Assembly (NCBI GenBank): GCA_014728115.1
Contig: WJME01000100.1
Span: 62,001 to 126,000 of the forward strand
Direction: 5' to 3'
Length of the DNA: 64,000 nt
DNA from: Candidatus Zhuqueibacterota bacterium
GTDB lineage: Bacteria; Zhuqueibacterota; Zhuqueibacteria; Residuimicrobiales; Oceaniaggregativiventaceae
Of the stretch, positions 34,068 to 43,444 are shown one piece after another. Under the pieces are notes generated by a model. It had not been told where the DNA came from, searched no databases, and saw only the letters and a program-made list of their open reading frames with translations. The first letter of the stretch is position 1; the number at the start of each line of letters is the position of its first letter. The position numbers were made by a program, and so were the translations under genes.

Positions 34068-36824
34068 TCATGCCTTTTCATCGATCGGTACGGAAGCAAA
34101 AATCCGGGTTCCTCTGCCGGGCCAAGAATGAATCAAGAGTTTGCCTGAAAACATTTCAATTCGTTCTTTCATGCCCAAGAGCCCCAACCGATCGGTTTTT
34201 TCTCGCTTGGGTGATTCAATATCAAAACCGTTACCATTATCACGAACGATCAAATACAAATGGTCATCACGGACCCAAAATCTGATAAAGATCTTTTTGG
34301 CCTTTGCATGTTTCAGAACATTATTCATGCTCTCTTGCACGACTCTGAACAAGGTGGTTTCCAATTCCGGAGAAAGCAGATTATCCAGAGGTTCACATTG
34401 AAAATAAACAGATATACCCCATCGGGTATCAAAATCATGTATATGGTCTCTCAAAGCCGATTCGAGGCCAAAATCATCCAGTAGAGAGGGTCTGAGTTCA
34501 TAACACATTTTTTGAGCGGTAGCAAGAGAAGCTTTTACCGTTAGCATGGCATTATTTAGCTGCTTTTCGGATTTGGCAGGATCTTGATTGAGATGACTGC
34601 GAACCGCCTGGAGCTCCAAACGCAAAGCTGTTAATTGTTGGCCGATCGTATCATGAACTTCACGCGCAATGCGGGCGCGTTCCTCTTCCTGTGCTTGCAC
34701 CACTCTTCCAGCCAACTTTTTACTCTGTTCAAGGGCATTCACCTGGTGGGTGACATCGATATTCAGGCCAATGACCCCCAAAAATTCACCACTTTTGGTA
34801 ATGACCGGGCGTATGCTGAGAGAATAATAGGTCAATTGAGGGGGATCAGAAACTTGAAATGAGAAGGAACTTGTTGACACATGATCAGTGCCATCCACCT
34901 CGACAAAAAACTGTTGCAAGAATTCTCCCACTTTGTTTTCCTTAAACACATCGCAGGGACGTTTTTTCTTGATATCCCCCCACTTTTGGATAAAGCTATG
35001 ATTGGCTTCCTGAAAATATCCGCTCTTATTGAGAGAAAAAACCTGATGAGGAATATTTTCAAACAATGCACGAAAATGCGCTTCAGACACTGACAATCGT
35101 TCAAAAGCGCGGCGGTTAGCTGTGATATCTTTGCAAAATCCCTCCATCCCCATCACGATACCGTCTTTGATGACCCGACGTGCTGTGAGTCCGACCCAAA
35201 ATCGACTCCCATCTTTTCGAAGGCATTCCAGTTCAGTCCATACAATCGGCCGGCCCGACTTTATCTGAGAAAAGTTTTTCATGGCCTTTTCCATGGACTC
35301 GGGAGCCATAACATCCCTAAATTTAACCCCAATGATTTCATCTCCCACATATCCGAACAAATCTCTTTGGGCTTGATTGGCGAGTAAGGTATTGCCATCA
35401 GGATCTGTAAAAAAGTAACCGTCCAGAGATCTCTCAATGACCTCTCGAAATCGAGCTTCAGACTCGCGTAAATGTTCTTCGATCTCTTTTCTTTGTGTAA
35501 CATCCCTGCCGACACATATGACAAGTTCCGGCTCGTTATGCTCGTTGGTGACCGTTTTACATGACCAGGACAGCCATTTGTATCCACCGTTGGGGCTCAT
35601 CACACGCTGTTCGACCACAGCATGGTCACGAGAGGATAAAACATACTTGTGTAATTGTTCAGCGGACTGTCGGTCTTTAGAATGGATAAACGGCAAAAAG
35701 TGCTTGCCAATCAGTTGGGATTCGTCAAGTTGAAAAAACTGGCAAAGAGACGGACTGGCAAAGGTAATGATACCCTCGGGAGAAGTCGTCGTAATCAGCT
35801 CCCTCTGGTTTTCTACCAGCAACTGATATAGAGCTTTCGCCTCTGTTAACAGCTTTTCGGTTCGCTTTCTTTCTTTAATCTCCGCCTTTAGTTTTTGATT
35901 GATTTCTGTCAGTTCTTCGGTTCGTCGTTGTACCATTTCTTTGAGATGGTGGCGGTGGTTTTCGAGCTCTTTTTCTTGCAAGATTTGTTCGGTGATATCA
36001 CTGCCTAACAAAAAGACTTGATTCACCTTTCGATTGAGATCAAAGATCGGTTGCATAGAATAAGAGATCCAAACCCGCTGATTACGCCGTGTATATTCCA
36101 TTATTCGGTCAACAGATTTACCGGTATTGAACACCTGGGTCAGATCTGTTTCCTGAAGACGTGCCGCTTGAGAGAGAAACAGCTCTCTGATATGTTTGCC
36201 GACAAGAGCGCGCGGCGTACTGAGGAGTTTCTTGGCACCAAATTCATTAATAAAATCCAGACGGCAATCCCGGTTGAACAAAACCAAAGCATACTGTAAA
36301 GACTGTACAACGATTTGATATTTTGTTACATTTTCGTGATGGGCACACTCTACTTGTTCTCGTTTCTCGGTTTCAGACTGGACGACATCCTGCAACTGCT
36401 GGTTTTTCACCGACATCATTTGTAACTCTTGCTCGAGAAATCGGTTTCGCTTTGAGAGTTCTCCTTTGTCATCGATCCGTGAACGGGCCACAGGTAAAAC
36501 ATTTGATCCGATACAAGGAGATGCATAAGCCAGAACATGTAAAGACTGATCTATTTTAACTCTCTGGGTCCATACCCACAAAAGTCGTTCGACAGTTTTT
36601 TTAAAAATGATGGTTCGGCGGTTTATGCCATCGAGCCAAAGAGGCCAAATGAAATGGAATCCTGGCACAAAGGGAGCCAGAGAATGATTTATGATTTGTT
36701 GGAGAGGGGTATCAAGAAATGATGCAAACTGGTCATTCGCGACAATGATTCGCCCTCGCGAGTCTAATAATGCAGAAGCAAAGGGAGATTCGACAATTAA
36801 AGTCTTTATTTCTTCAAACTGCAT
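34068..36824 (-). CDS. Multi-PAS cytoplasmic histidine kinase (HisKA_3 family)
   Basis: A 918-residue sensor kinase with no membrane helices. About five PAS domains are lined up (roughly 1-110, 165-290, 325-450, 455-575 and 580-700; examples are GVIGLNIDVT and FREVIERSLDGYFFTDPDG). One coiled coil near 290-320 links the first pair to the rest. The HisKA_3 dimerisation helix has RIAREVHDTIGQQLTALRLE with the phospho-His near residue 724. The HATPase domain follows, with DNGNGFDI and LGLLGMKERIEM. This arrangement pairs with NarL-type regulators, as encoded next. Cytoplasmic PAS arrays suggest sensing of redox, gas or a small molecule. Confidence 0.9.
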   Translation of the reverse strand: MQFEEIKTLIVESPFASALLDSRGRIIVANDQFASFLDTPLQQIINHSLAPFVPGFHFIWPLWLDGINRRTIIFKKTVERLLWVWTQRVKIDQSLHVLAYASPCIGSNVLPVARSRIDDKGELSKRNRFLEQELQMMSVKNQQLQDVVQSETEKREQVECAHHENVTKYQIVVQSLQYALVLFNRDCRLDFINEFGAKKLLSTPRALVGKHIRELFLSQAARLQETDLTQVFNTGKSVDRIMEYTRRNQRVWISYSMQPIFDLNRKVNQVFLLGSDITEQILQEKELENHRHHLKEMVQRRTEELTEINQKLKAEIKERKRTEKLLTEAKALYQLLVENQRELITTTSPEGIITFASPSLCQFFQLDESQLIGKHFLPFIHSKDRQSAEQLHKYVLSSRDHAVVEQRVMSPNGGYKWLSWSCKTVTNEHNEPELVICVGRDVTQRKEIEEHLRESEARFREVIERSLDGYFFTDPDGNTLLANQAQRDLFGYVGDEIIGVKFRDVMAPESMEKAMKNFSQIKSGRPIVWTELECLRKDGSRFWVGLTARRVIKDGIVMGMEGFCKDITANRRAFERLSVSEAHFRALFENIPHQVFSLNKSGYFQEANHSFIQKWGDIKKKRPCDVFKENKVGEFLQQFFVEVDGTDHVSTSSFSFQVSDPPQLTYYSLSIRPVITKSGEFLGVIGLNIDVTHQVNALEQSKKLAGRVVQAQEEERARIAREVHDTIGQQLTALRLELQAVRSHLNQDPAKSEKQLNNAMLTVKASLATAQKMCYELRPSLLDDFGLESALRDHIHDFDTRWGISVYFQCEPLDNLLSPELETTLFRVVQESMNNVLKHAKAKKIFIRFWVRDDHLYLIVRDNGNGFDIESPKREKTDRLGLLGMKERIEMFSGKLLIHSWPGRGTRIFASVPIDEKA

Positions 36825-37020
36825 TCATTAACTCCATTCTATCAATAGGAGAATATATATAATCTAGATAGGATTGTCAAGATGGCAGGCCATTCGATTA
36901 AATTTCTGCGCTAGCATGGCAGGCAAATCAAATCGAGGCAGGTAATGGGTAGTGTTTGAAAAATGAAATGGGTAGACCATGAAATTGTCAAAGATATTTT
37001 TAAGAGTTTATCCTTGTCCT

Positions 37021-38304
37021 CTAGTTCATATTTCTAACAGCACAAGGGTAACCGGGTGTTTTAAATCTACAATCCCGCCAGCTATCACACCAGGTACCAC
37101 ACATGACATCCTTTGTGGCTTTTTGTAGAGGTTTTGTAAACGTTCTCAAATCCGCCTGTTTGACATTTGGACCTTGTAGCAACGCGCCTGACACATGATG
37201 AATATCCTGTACAATCGGCTGAAATGTCATAACAAGTTCGCCCAGATGTCGTTTTTGCAGGGCTGCCCGTACAGCAGGATCAAAACGGACATTGCCTGCA
37301 TGATCGATGAGAATACCGACATCTCTGCGGACATATTTCTTTAATTGTTTAACCGGTGCGCTGGTTTGTGAATCAACCATATTAAAAACAACTTTGGCAT
37401 TCAGGCTGGCGACCGAACGATAGATCAAATCCGTGACTGGCAAAGACACTTGATTCAATAATTCGATGGATCTTTGCAATATAGAGCTTTCGTTTTGTTG
37501 GATATCCAACTGAAACGGATGTTTCTTCCCCAACAGAGTCTGCGCGGCAGTTTCCAGTTTTCGTTTAAATATGGATTTCATAAATGCAGTCGTGTTTTGC
37601 AGTGCAGTGGGTTCAGGGGTTGTCACCACAATATTGTTATCTGCCATTACAAAATAATCAAGGTATTCGTATTCCATGCGTGGCCCCAGATCCAACAACA
37701 CCACGTCTGCGTCGAGTGAACGCAACGCAGATATGAATTTTATTTTATTTGACAGAGAAGAAGGTTCTCCTTTATCAGATGGCGGGCCCTGAACAAGTCT
37801 GAGATTGTCAAAACCTGTGGGCAGTGCTAAACTCTTTAGTGGCTGTTTTTTGTCCAGCCAATACCAATAATTCGGGGTTTTCTTTTGAATATTAAACAAT
37901 TCATGCTGATTGGCACCATCAAAGTCGCCATCCACAATAACCACTTTACGGCCTTTCATCGACAAAACAATGCCCAATAGCGCTGATAAGAGAGATTTTC
38001 CCACACCCCCCTTGCCGCTGGCAAAGGTCCAGACTTTTGCCCGATTCAGATGGCCGTTATTGCGAATAAACGGGTGCAAGATCTCGAGCGCACCTGCCCT
38101 GGCTCTCGAGTGATGATTATGCACCAGGATATCATTGGGATAAAGTAATCCTTGCACAGCCCACAATGCTAATGCATATGAAGTTAATGGCCCCAGAGTT
38201 CCCCCTTTAGTTTCTATCATCCAGGAATTGGACTCGACTTTGACCGACATTTTGATTGCCCTCATTTGATACAGTGTCACATCAGGATTCAACACTCGAA
38301 ACAA
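37021..38304 (-). CDS. MinD/FleN-like P-loop ATPase with N-terminal GYF-like domain and C-terminal Cys motif
   Basis: A 427-residue protein. Residues about 28-66 (MIETKGGTLGPLTSYAL, then GLLYPNDILVHN) look like a GYF_2-type domain. A MinD/ParA deviant Walker A, ASGKGGVGKSLLS, is at 96-108, followed by VDGDFDGANQHE and VLLDLGP. Near the end four cysteines in CX3CX5CX8C (CGTWCDSWRDCRFKTPGYPC) suggest a bound metal or disulfides. A start at the ATG at 38250 is also possible. MinD-type ATPases place machines at membranes or poles. It is upstream of the two-component pair on the same strand with a 196-base gap. Confidence 0.75.
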   Translation of the reverse strand: MFRVLNPDVTLYQMRAIKMSVKVESNSWMIETKGGTLGPLTSYALALWAVQGLLYPNDILVHNHHSRARAGALEILHPFIRNNGHLNRAKVWTFASGKGGVGKSLLSALLGIVLSMKGRKVVIVDGDFDGANQHELFNIQKKTPNYWYWLDKKQPLKSLALPTGFDNLRLVQGPPSDKGEPSSLSNKIKFISALRSLDADVVLLDLGPRMEYEYLDYFVMADNNIVVTTPEPTALQNTTAFMKSIFKRKLETAAQTLLGKKHPFQLDIQQNESSILQRSIELLNQVSLPVTDLIYRSVASLNAKVVFNMVDSQTSAPVKQLKKYVRRDVGILIDHAGNVRFDPAVRAALQKRHLGELVMTFQPIVQDIHHVSGALLQGPNVKQADLRTFTKPLQKATKDVMCGTWCDSWRDCRFKTPGYPCAVRNMN

Positions 38305-38489
38305 ACAGCCTATTTCCTTCGGCTTTGAAATCCTGATAAATGCTTCCTAGTTGCCTGAATTTAAAACGCTTATTCCGTCCCAACCTTTACGTTCATAAAT
38401 CGATTGCGTTTTCACTCCAATCAATTGCAAGGAACGGGCCAAAGTTGTGTGATGCCAATATTCATGTCGGTTTTGCACATCTGAGCGTA

Positions 38490-39776
38490 TTAGCCAGTTT
38501 TATATATCATTGTAGCAGGGATCGAGACGATTTGTTGAACGACCTTTTTCCATGCCTGTTGCGGAATGCCGATTCCATAAATCATATAGGGATCATGTTT
38601 TTCAGAAATGCCCTGATATTCTTGAATCAATTTGCCATACCAGTCAACTGCTTGCTGATTTGTAAGACTGGTTCGCCAGGCGAGTCTTTGTTTTTGCATG
38701 ATAACCGTTTCGATGATACTTGATCCGATGCCAAGACCCTCATAATCTGATAACGTAAAAAGCTTGCATAAATATTCACTATCTTTTATCGGATAAGTGA
38801 TTGCCCCCCCTTTTTCTTGTGAATCGAGATAAACAGTAGGATTTTTATCCCTAATATGTTCAAAATATCCATTTATAATCTCCCTTCCCTGACCAGAGAA
38901 GGATTGATTAGCCATTTGTAATAGCAAATCACGCTTGACTACATTGAAAGGATAGGCCGTGATGACCGGTGGAATGACCAGTTTTATGCCACTGCCATTG
39001 CCGATCAGTTCCTCCAACAAACCGGTCGATTGCAATTTTCCTTCTCTATAACTCAGAGAAGTGATTTGCATGGAATGGTTCGGACCCAGATATTTAAGCA
39101 AATCAAACCCTTCACGCATATATGCCGACAGATCGGGGGGTAGCACACCTTGATACACCATTTTTTGAAATTCGAGCTCGGAATAGGTTTTAAAGATCAG
39201 TTGTGGATCCTGAACCGACAGGGGTCGATTGCCAACCACAATCAATTTTAAGGCTTGCAACCATTTCACAAGTTCCTTGGCAACATTTATAGCTGTCAAC
39301 TCGTAAAACAGCCTGTCCTCCTGGCAATACCCGACCGGCGACAGAACAGGAACTTTATGATCATAAATGGCCTGCACAATGGGTTTGGTGTCAATCGTGA
39401 CCACGAGCAGAGACCGGCCGCTGATGGTTTCCTGGGATTGCAGCAAGACACATCTGGGATCAATAGCAACCGCATGAACTCCGGCATTGTGCAAGGCATC
39501 GACAACAAGATCTTGCTGTGACTTTATTTCTGTACGCCCCATGACCTGAGATCCCTTGCCCAGGACGAGTGGCAAATAAAAGCCGGCTTCACTGGCAAGA
39601 AAGGCAATTTCTGCAGCCAGTTGCTGCAAGGTGTTGGCTTGCTGTATCTGAGCACTTACCTTAATGGTGCCAATGCGATGCAAAGGTAAGGTTTGGAGCG
39701 CTTCGATCCAAAATTTGGCTGTTCGAATGCCCAGACTTGAAGCAATATTTTTTACATTTTTTCTGGTATTCAGCAT
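38490..39776 (-). CDS. N-acetylglutamate kinase/synthase-like fusion (AAK + NAT domain), kinase half degenerate
   Basis: A 428-residue protein with two domains. Residues about 20-270 follow the amino acid kinase fold of ArgB (LASEAGFYLPLVLGKGSQ, VVDALHNAGVHAVAID, ELIGNGSGIKL). Residues 275-428 are a GNAT-type NAT domain, with the acetyl-CoA loop YEGLGIGSS at 345-353 and a C-terminal WYGKLIQEY region as in NAGS. Bifunctional NAGS/K of Xanthomonas has this order. The ArgB catalytic features are altered: IKVSAQIQ replaces the IKxGG loop and LGKGSQ replaces HGGGP. It follows rmlA by 32 bases and has no arg genes nearby. Acetyltransferase activity is inference. Confidence 0.65.
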   Translation of the reverse strand: MLNTRKNVKNIASSLGIRTAKFWIEALQTLPLHRIGTIKVSAQIQQANTLQQLAAEIAFLASEAGFYLPLVLGKGSQVMGRTEIKSQQDLVVDALHNAGVHAVAIDPRCVLLQSQETISGRSLLVVTIDTKPIVQAIYDHKVPVLSPVGYCQEDRLFYELTAINVAKELVKWLQALKLIVVGNRPLSVQDPQLIFKTYSELEFQKMVYQGVLPPDLSAYMREGFDLLKYLGPNHSMQITSLSYREGKLQSTGLLEELIGNGSGIKLVIPPVITAYPFNVVKRDLLLQMANQSFSGQGREIINGYFEHIRDKNPTVYLDSQEKGGAITYPIKDSEYLCKLFTLSDYEGLGIGSSIIETVIMQKQRLAWRTSLTNQQAVDWYGKLIQEYQGISEKHDPYMIYGIGIPQQAWKKVVQQIVSIPATMIYKTG

Positions 39777-39808
39777 ACACTTTTTTTTCGTTTCGACGAT
39801 CGAAACCG

Positions 39809-40687
39809 CTATTTTTCCCGAATCAGCTGCACAAGATATTCGCCATATCCATTTTTGCGTAAGGGTTCGGCAAGTTGTTCGAGATCTTTTTTATCGATAT
39901 ATCCTTTCAAGTAAGCAATTTCTTCGATACACGCGACTTTGAGCCCCTGCCGCTTTTCAATCGTAGAAATAAAAGAAGAGGCTTCTAACATAGATTCATG
40001 TGTTCCGGTATCTAGCCACGCATATCCTCGACCCAGTAATTCGACTTTGAGCCGATTTTCTTGCAGGTACATCTGATTGATGGAGGTAATTTCCAATTCA
40101 CCACGTGCAGAGGGCTTGATAGCCTTGGCAAATTCCACTACCTGGTTGGTATAATAATAAAGACCGGTTACGGCATAACTGGATTTAGGATTTTGGGGTT
40201 TCTCTTCTATATCTGTTACATTCCCCTGTTCATCAAAACATGCCACACCATACCGCTCCGGATCCTCGACCCAATAACCAAATACCACGCCTTTTCGTTC
40301 ATTTGTCACGGTGTTTACGGCTCTTAAAAGACGCTCTTGTAAACCGGCGCCGTAAAAAATATTGTCACCTAGAACCAAACAAACATCCTGATCGCCGATA
40401 AATTCCTCTCCGATCAAAAATGCCTGAGCCAGTCCATCAGGACTCGGTTGCACCGCATATTCAAAATGCATGCCCAATTCATGTCCGTTACCGAGCAGAC
40501 GCTCAAACATCGGCGTATCTTCGGGCGTCGAAATCACCAATACCTCACGGATGCCCGACAGCATCAGAACAGAAAGAGGATAATAAATCATGGGTTTGTC
40601 ATAGACCGCTAAAAGTTGCTTTGAAACGCCTTTGGTCACAGGATAGAGACGCGTGCCGCTACCACCAGCCAGGATGATGCCTTTCAT
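39809..40687 (-). CDS. rmlA: Glucose-1-phosphate thymidylyltransferase
   Basis: Makes dTDP-glucose from dTTP and glucose 1-phosphate, the first step of dTDP-rhamnose and related sugars. The 292 residues match the long RmlA form. Signature [19 protein letters not shown] is at 8-26, [15 protein letters not shown] follows, then VLGDNIFYG and the C-terminal [14 protein letters not shown]. rmlB, rmlC and rmlD are absent nearby. It leads the NAGS/K-like gene and is divergent from thuA-like gene 40979. Confidence 0.95.
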   Translation of the reverse strand: MKGIILAGGSGTRLYPVTKGVSKQLLAVYDKPMIYYPLSVLMLSGIREVLVISTPEDTPMFERLLGNGHELGMHFEYAVQPSPDGLAQAFLIGEEFIGDQDVCLVLGDNIFYGAGLQERLLRAVNTVTNERKGVVFGYWVEDPERYGVACFDEQGNVTDIEEKPQNPKSSYAVTGLYYYTNQVVEFAKAIKPSARGELEITSINQMYLQENRLKVELLGRGYAWLDTGTHESMLEASSFISTIEKRQGLKVACIEEIAYLKGYIDKKDLEQLAEPLRKNGYGEYLVQLIREK

Positions 40688-40978
40688 ATCGATTCTCCCA
40701 TTTTACCAACTTGTAATATACAAGGGATGGATACACAGTTCAAGTAAAAAATACTCTGTTCACATAAATCCCCTTTTATTATAATACGAAAAATCCAAAA
40801 CTTGCGTTTACCTTTTTTTTCCAAAAAACGATCAAGGCATGCATAACACTCGATCATCGCTATCCAAATCCTGGAAAATGAAAGGCAATGATAATATCCA
40901 ATATGGCTTTTCCTTGATTTACACGTTTAAAGTGTGCACATTACAAGCGATAGGACTCTAAACAGCTAGGAGGTAACC

Positions 40979-41710
40979 TTGAAAATAATCATTACATCAT
41001 TACTTGTCGTTATTCTAAGTTCTGCTCAGGCTATGGACAAGACCCACATCCTGGTCATCACTGGCGGCCACACCTATGAACAGGAATCCTTTCGCAAAAT
41101 GTGGGATTCTTTTAACGAACTCGAGGTGCACTATGCAGAGCATCCCAATGCCAATGATCTTTATGCTTTGGAAAAAATGAAAAGGATTGATGTTCTGGTT
41201 TTTTATGACATGGTACAAGAAATCACTCCCGACCAAAAGCAAGCGTTGGTTAATCTGTTACAGACCGGAAAAGGAATGGTATTTTTGCATCACAGTCTGG
41301 CCTCATATCAGGAATGGGATCATTTTTTTGATATTGTTGGCGGCCGATATCTGCTCAAAGCACAAACACTGATGAACAATTCCTACCCTGCAAGCACCTA
41401 TCAACACGATGTAAACATTCCGGTGAATATTGTCAAAAAAGATCATCCCATTACCAAAGGATTACAAAACTGGACGCTCTATGATGAAGGTTACGGTAAC
41501 ATTGTCGTAAAACCGGATGTGACCGTCCTGTTGACAACCGACCATCCTGCGAGCAGTCGCGAATTGGTATGGTGCCATAAACTTTATAATGCCAGGATTG
41601 TCACGATCCAACCCGGTCATGATCATCATGCTTATGAGGATAAAAACTATCAAAAACTCTTGATCCAGGCTATCGAATGGGCCAAAAACTCAAAAACACC
41701 CTCCCAATAA
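40979..41710 (+). CDS. ThuA-domain exported protein
   Basis: A 243-residue protein starting with TTG at 40979 behind a strong AGGAGG. A signal peptide (1-18, ending SSAQA) precedes a ThuA-type, amidotransferase-like fold: ILVITGGHTYEQESF, VLVFYDMVQ, GKGMVFLHHSLASY, and the C-terminal RIVTIQPGHDHHAY. ThuA proteins are linked to trehalose and 3-keto-sugar use and often lie near Gfo/Idh/MocA genes, as here at 49-55 kb. Catalytic function is not settled for the family. Confidence 0.85.
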   Translation: MKIIITSLLVVILSSAQAMDKTHILVITGGHTYEQESFRKMWDSFNELEVHYAEHPNANDLYALEKMKRIDVLVFYDMVQEITPDQKQALVNLLQTGKGMVFLHHSLASYQEWDHFFDIVGGRYLLKAQTLMNNSYPASTYQHDVNIPVNIVKKDHPITKGLQNWTLYDEGYGNIVVKPDVTVLLTTDHPASSRELVWCHKLYNARIVTIQPGHDHHAYEDKNYQKLLIQAIEWAKNSKTPSQ

Positions 41711-41729
41711 AGAAAAGCACGCTTAATCA

Positions 41730-41757
41730 TTGACTTTTTGCGAAATATGATTATATT
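41730..41757 (+). promoter_or_regulatory. Candidate promoter of the PH-like membrane protein gene
   Basis: TTGACT, 16 bases, TATATT; 5 of 6 matches in each box, 30 bases before the ATG at 41788, which has AAGGAGG upstream. Confidence 0.5.
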
Positions 41758-41787
41758 ACAAATATCTTACTTTGCAAGGAGGGATAT

Positions 41788-42264
41788 ATGAGCACATCAA
41801 AGGTGTTATTTCGCGATTATCCATTGATCAATCACAAATTGCTATGGACTCAATTGGGAGTGGCTATTTTTATTTTCGTTTTTGGAATCGTCGGGCTCTT
41901 GCTGTTAGAGCGAAAAACGCCTTTTGATCTGATTTATCCTCTGATAGGATTGGCGATGATTTTCACCAGCCTTGCCCTGCTCGATCAGCAGCTCTGGCGC
42001 CGTTTCACCCCCAGAGTGGCGATCGATGAGGATGGATTAAAAATAAAATATCATTGGTTCAGCAAACTCGTTGAACTCAAATGGAATGAAATTGACCACA
42101 TTAACCTGATAAACTCAAGCCCTCTGGTCATCACAAAGGCAAAAAAGCATATTTCATTCCACTCGATGGATTATTTCAACCAAATCGATCTCTCAAAAGA
42201 TTTAAAACAAAAAGCAAATAAACTCAACATCCCAATAAAAATTGAAAATGATTCATCTGCATAA
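41788..42264 (+). CDS. Small two-helix membrane protein with PH-like cytoplasmic domain
   Basis: A 158-residue protein with two membrane helices (about 25-45 and 50-68) and a C-terminal beta-rich domain (RVAIDEDGLKIKYHWFSKLV, then ELKWNEIDHINLI) of the bacterial PH type. This is a common layout of unknown role in membrane stress proteins. A strong ribosome-binding site (AAGGAGG) precedes the ATG. No neighbour suggests a function. Confidence 0.6.
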   Translation: MSTSKVLFRDYPLINHKLLWTQLGVAIFIFVFGIVGLLLLERKTPFDLIYPLIGLAMIFTSLALLDQQLWRRFTPRVAIDEDGLKIKYHWFSKLVELKWNEIDHINLINSSPLVITKAKKHISFHSMDYFNQIDLSKDLKQKANKLNIPIKIENDSSA

Positions 42265-42588
42265 AAACGAATAGTCCTTGGAATTATAGACAATCCTGCT
42301 ATATTGTTAACGGGATGGTTCTGCAAATAATACGCATACAACCATCTCATGACAAGGTCAATTCTCTAACCGCGGGACAAGTATTTTGAGACAATAAAAC
42401 CCGTGCAAAGGTTCGAACAAACCGAGATCCAGGGCATAGAACCTGGCGTTTATCCGCTTTTACCATGTCACCTTGAACATCTGTTCGAATTCACGAATTG
42501 CCTATCCTCACATTTTCTTTTCTACCGAATAAAAATTAAACCGGTATGGTAAGACAACTATAAAGTTTCCGAACACTTGGAGGTAAAA
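42265..42588. other. 324-base gap with no gene seen
   Basis: No open frame with a good start or ribosome-binding site, no strong terminator and no tRNA. It holds a loose GATGGTT...AACCATC repeat (7-bp arms, about 19-base spacer). A GGTTCGAAC string at about 42410 does not fold as a T arm. The last bases hold the GGAGG ribosome-binding site of the NIPSNAP gene. Confidence 0.6.
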
Positions 42589-43368
42589 ATGAAACGACGT
42601 GACTTTTTGACAGCAGCAGGAGCTGCAAGTGTCGCTGCATGGGGTATGCCATCTGCCAGAGCAGCGACCGGTGAACCTCGGCAGTTTATCGAGTTAAGAG
42701 AGTATGAAATGATGTTGGGCGGAGGTAAAAAACGGCTGCAAAACTTTATCGAAAAAGCAGCGATTCCTGCCTGGAATCGATTGGGAATACAACCCGTTGG
42801 TGTATTTACCCCCCGTTATGGCCAAAATCGGCCCACCTTGTACGTGCTTTTACCCCACCCCACCCTCGAATCCGTTGCGACGTTAAATGATCGCATGGTA
42901 GAGGATGAAACCTTTCTTCGGGATGGAGCAGAGTTTCTCAACACTGAACTCTCCAATCCAGGATATGTGCGAATAGATAGCACCCTGATGCGGGCCTTTA
43001 GTCACCTGCCCAAGGTTCAAGCTGTCACCGAGGCCAAAACCAGGATTTTTGAAATGCGTATCTATGAAAGCCATAGCCTGCTCAAAGCAAAAAAGAAAAT
43101 CCATATGTTCAACGAAGGCGGGGAAATTGCTATTTTTAAAAAAACCGGTCTCAATCCGGTCTTTTTTGGAGAAACGCTTATCGGTCCCCGCATGCCCAAT
43201 CTGACATATATGCTCGGGTTTGATAACATGGATCAACGGGATAAAAATTGGGATCAGTTCCGTAATTCACCCGAATGGGACGAACTAAAAGTAAAACCCG
43301 AATATAGTGATACGGTTTCAAACATTACAGATATCATTCTTGCTCCCACATCTTTTTCGCAAATCTAA
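42589..43368 (+). CDS. Tat-exported NIPSNAP-family protein
   Basis: A 259-residue protein from the ATG at 42589, set by GGAGG seven bases before; a TTG at 42577 lies inside that site. A twin-arginine signal (KRRDFLTAAGAASVAAWG, then PSARA) is followed by two repeats of the NIPSNAP domain (QFIELREYEMMLGGGKKRL and RIFEMRIYESHSLLKAKKKI). Function of bacterial members is unknown; they resemble ferredoxin-like dimeric barrels. A perfect terminator follows. Confidence 0.85.
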   Translation: MKRRDFLTAAGAASVAAWGMPSARAATGEPRQFIELREYEMMLGGGKKRLQNFIEKAAIPAWNRLGIQPVGVFTPRYGQNRPTLYVLLPHPTLESVATLNDRMVEDETFLRDGAEFLNTELSNPGYVRIDSTLMRAFSHLPKVQAVTEAKTRIFEMRIYESHSLLKAKKKIHMFNEGGEIAIFKKTGLNPVFFGETLIGPRMPNLTYMLGFDNMDQRDKNWDQFRNSPEWDELKVKPEYSDTVSNITDIILAPTSFSQI

Positions 43369-43375
43369 ACATTCG

Positions 43376-43403
43376 GGCCAACCCATCAGGGTTGGCCTTT
43401 TTT
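43376..43403 (+). terminator. Rho-independent terminator after the NIPSNAP gene
   Basis: GGCCAACCC, loop ATCA, GGGTTGGCC then six T. A perfect 9-bp GC-rich stem, 8 bases after the stop codon. Confidence 0.95.
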
Positions 43404-43444
43404 GTTTCTATGAAATGTAAAATCACTCAACTTGGAGAACAATC

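Noticed and set aside
40711..40725. CTTGTA-ATA-TACAAG palindrome before rmlA
   Set aside because: Six-bp arms in an AT-rich gap are expected by chance; no regulator or second copy supports it.
42402..42420. GGTTCGAAC string resembling a tRNA T arm
   Set aside because: The flanks do not pair and no acceptor or anticodon stem is present.
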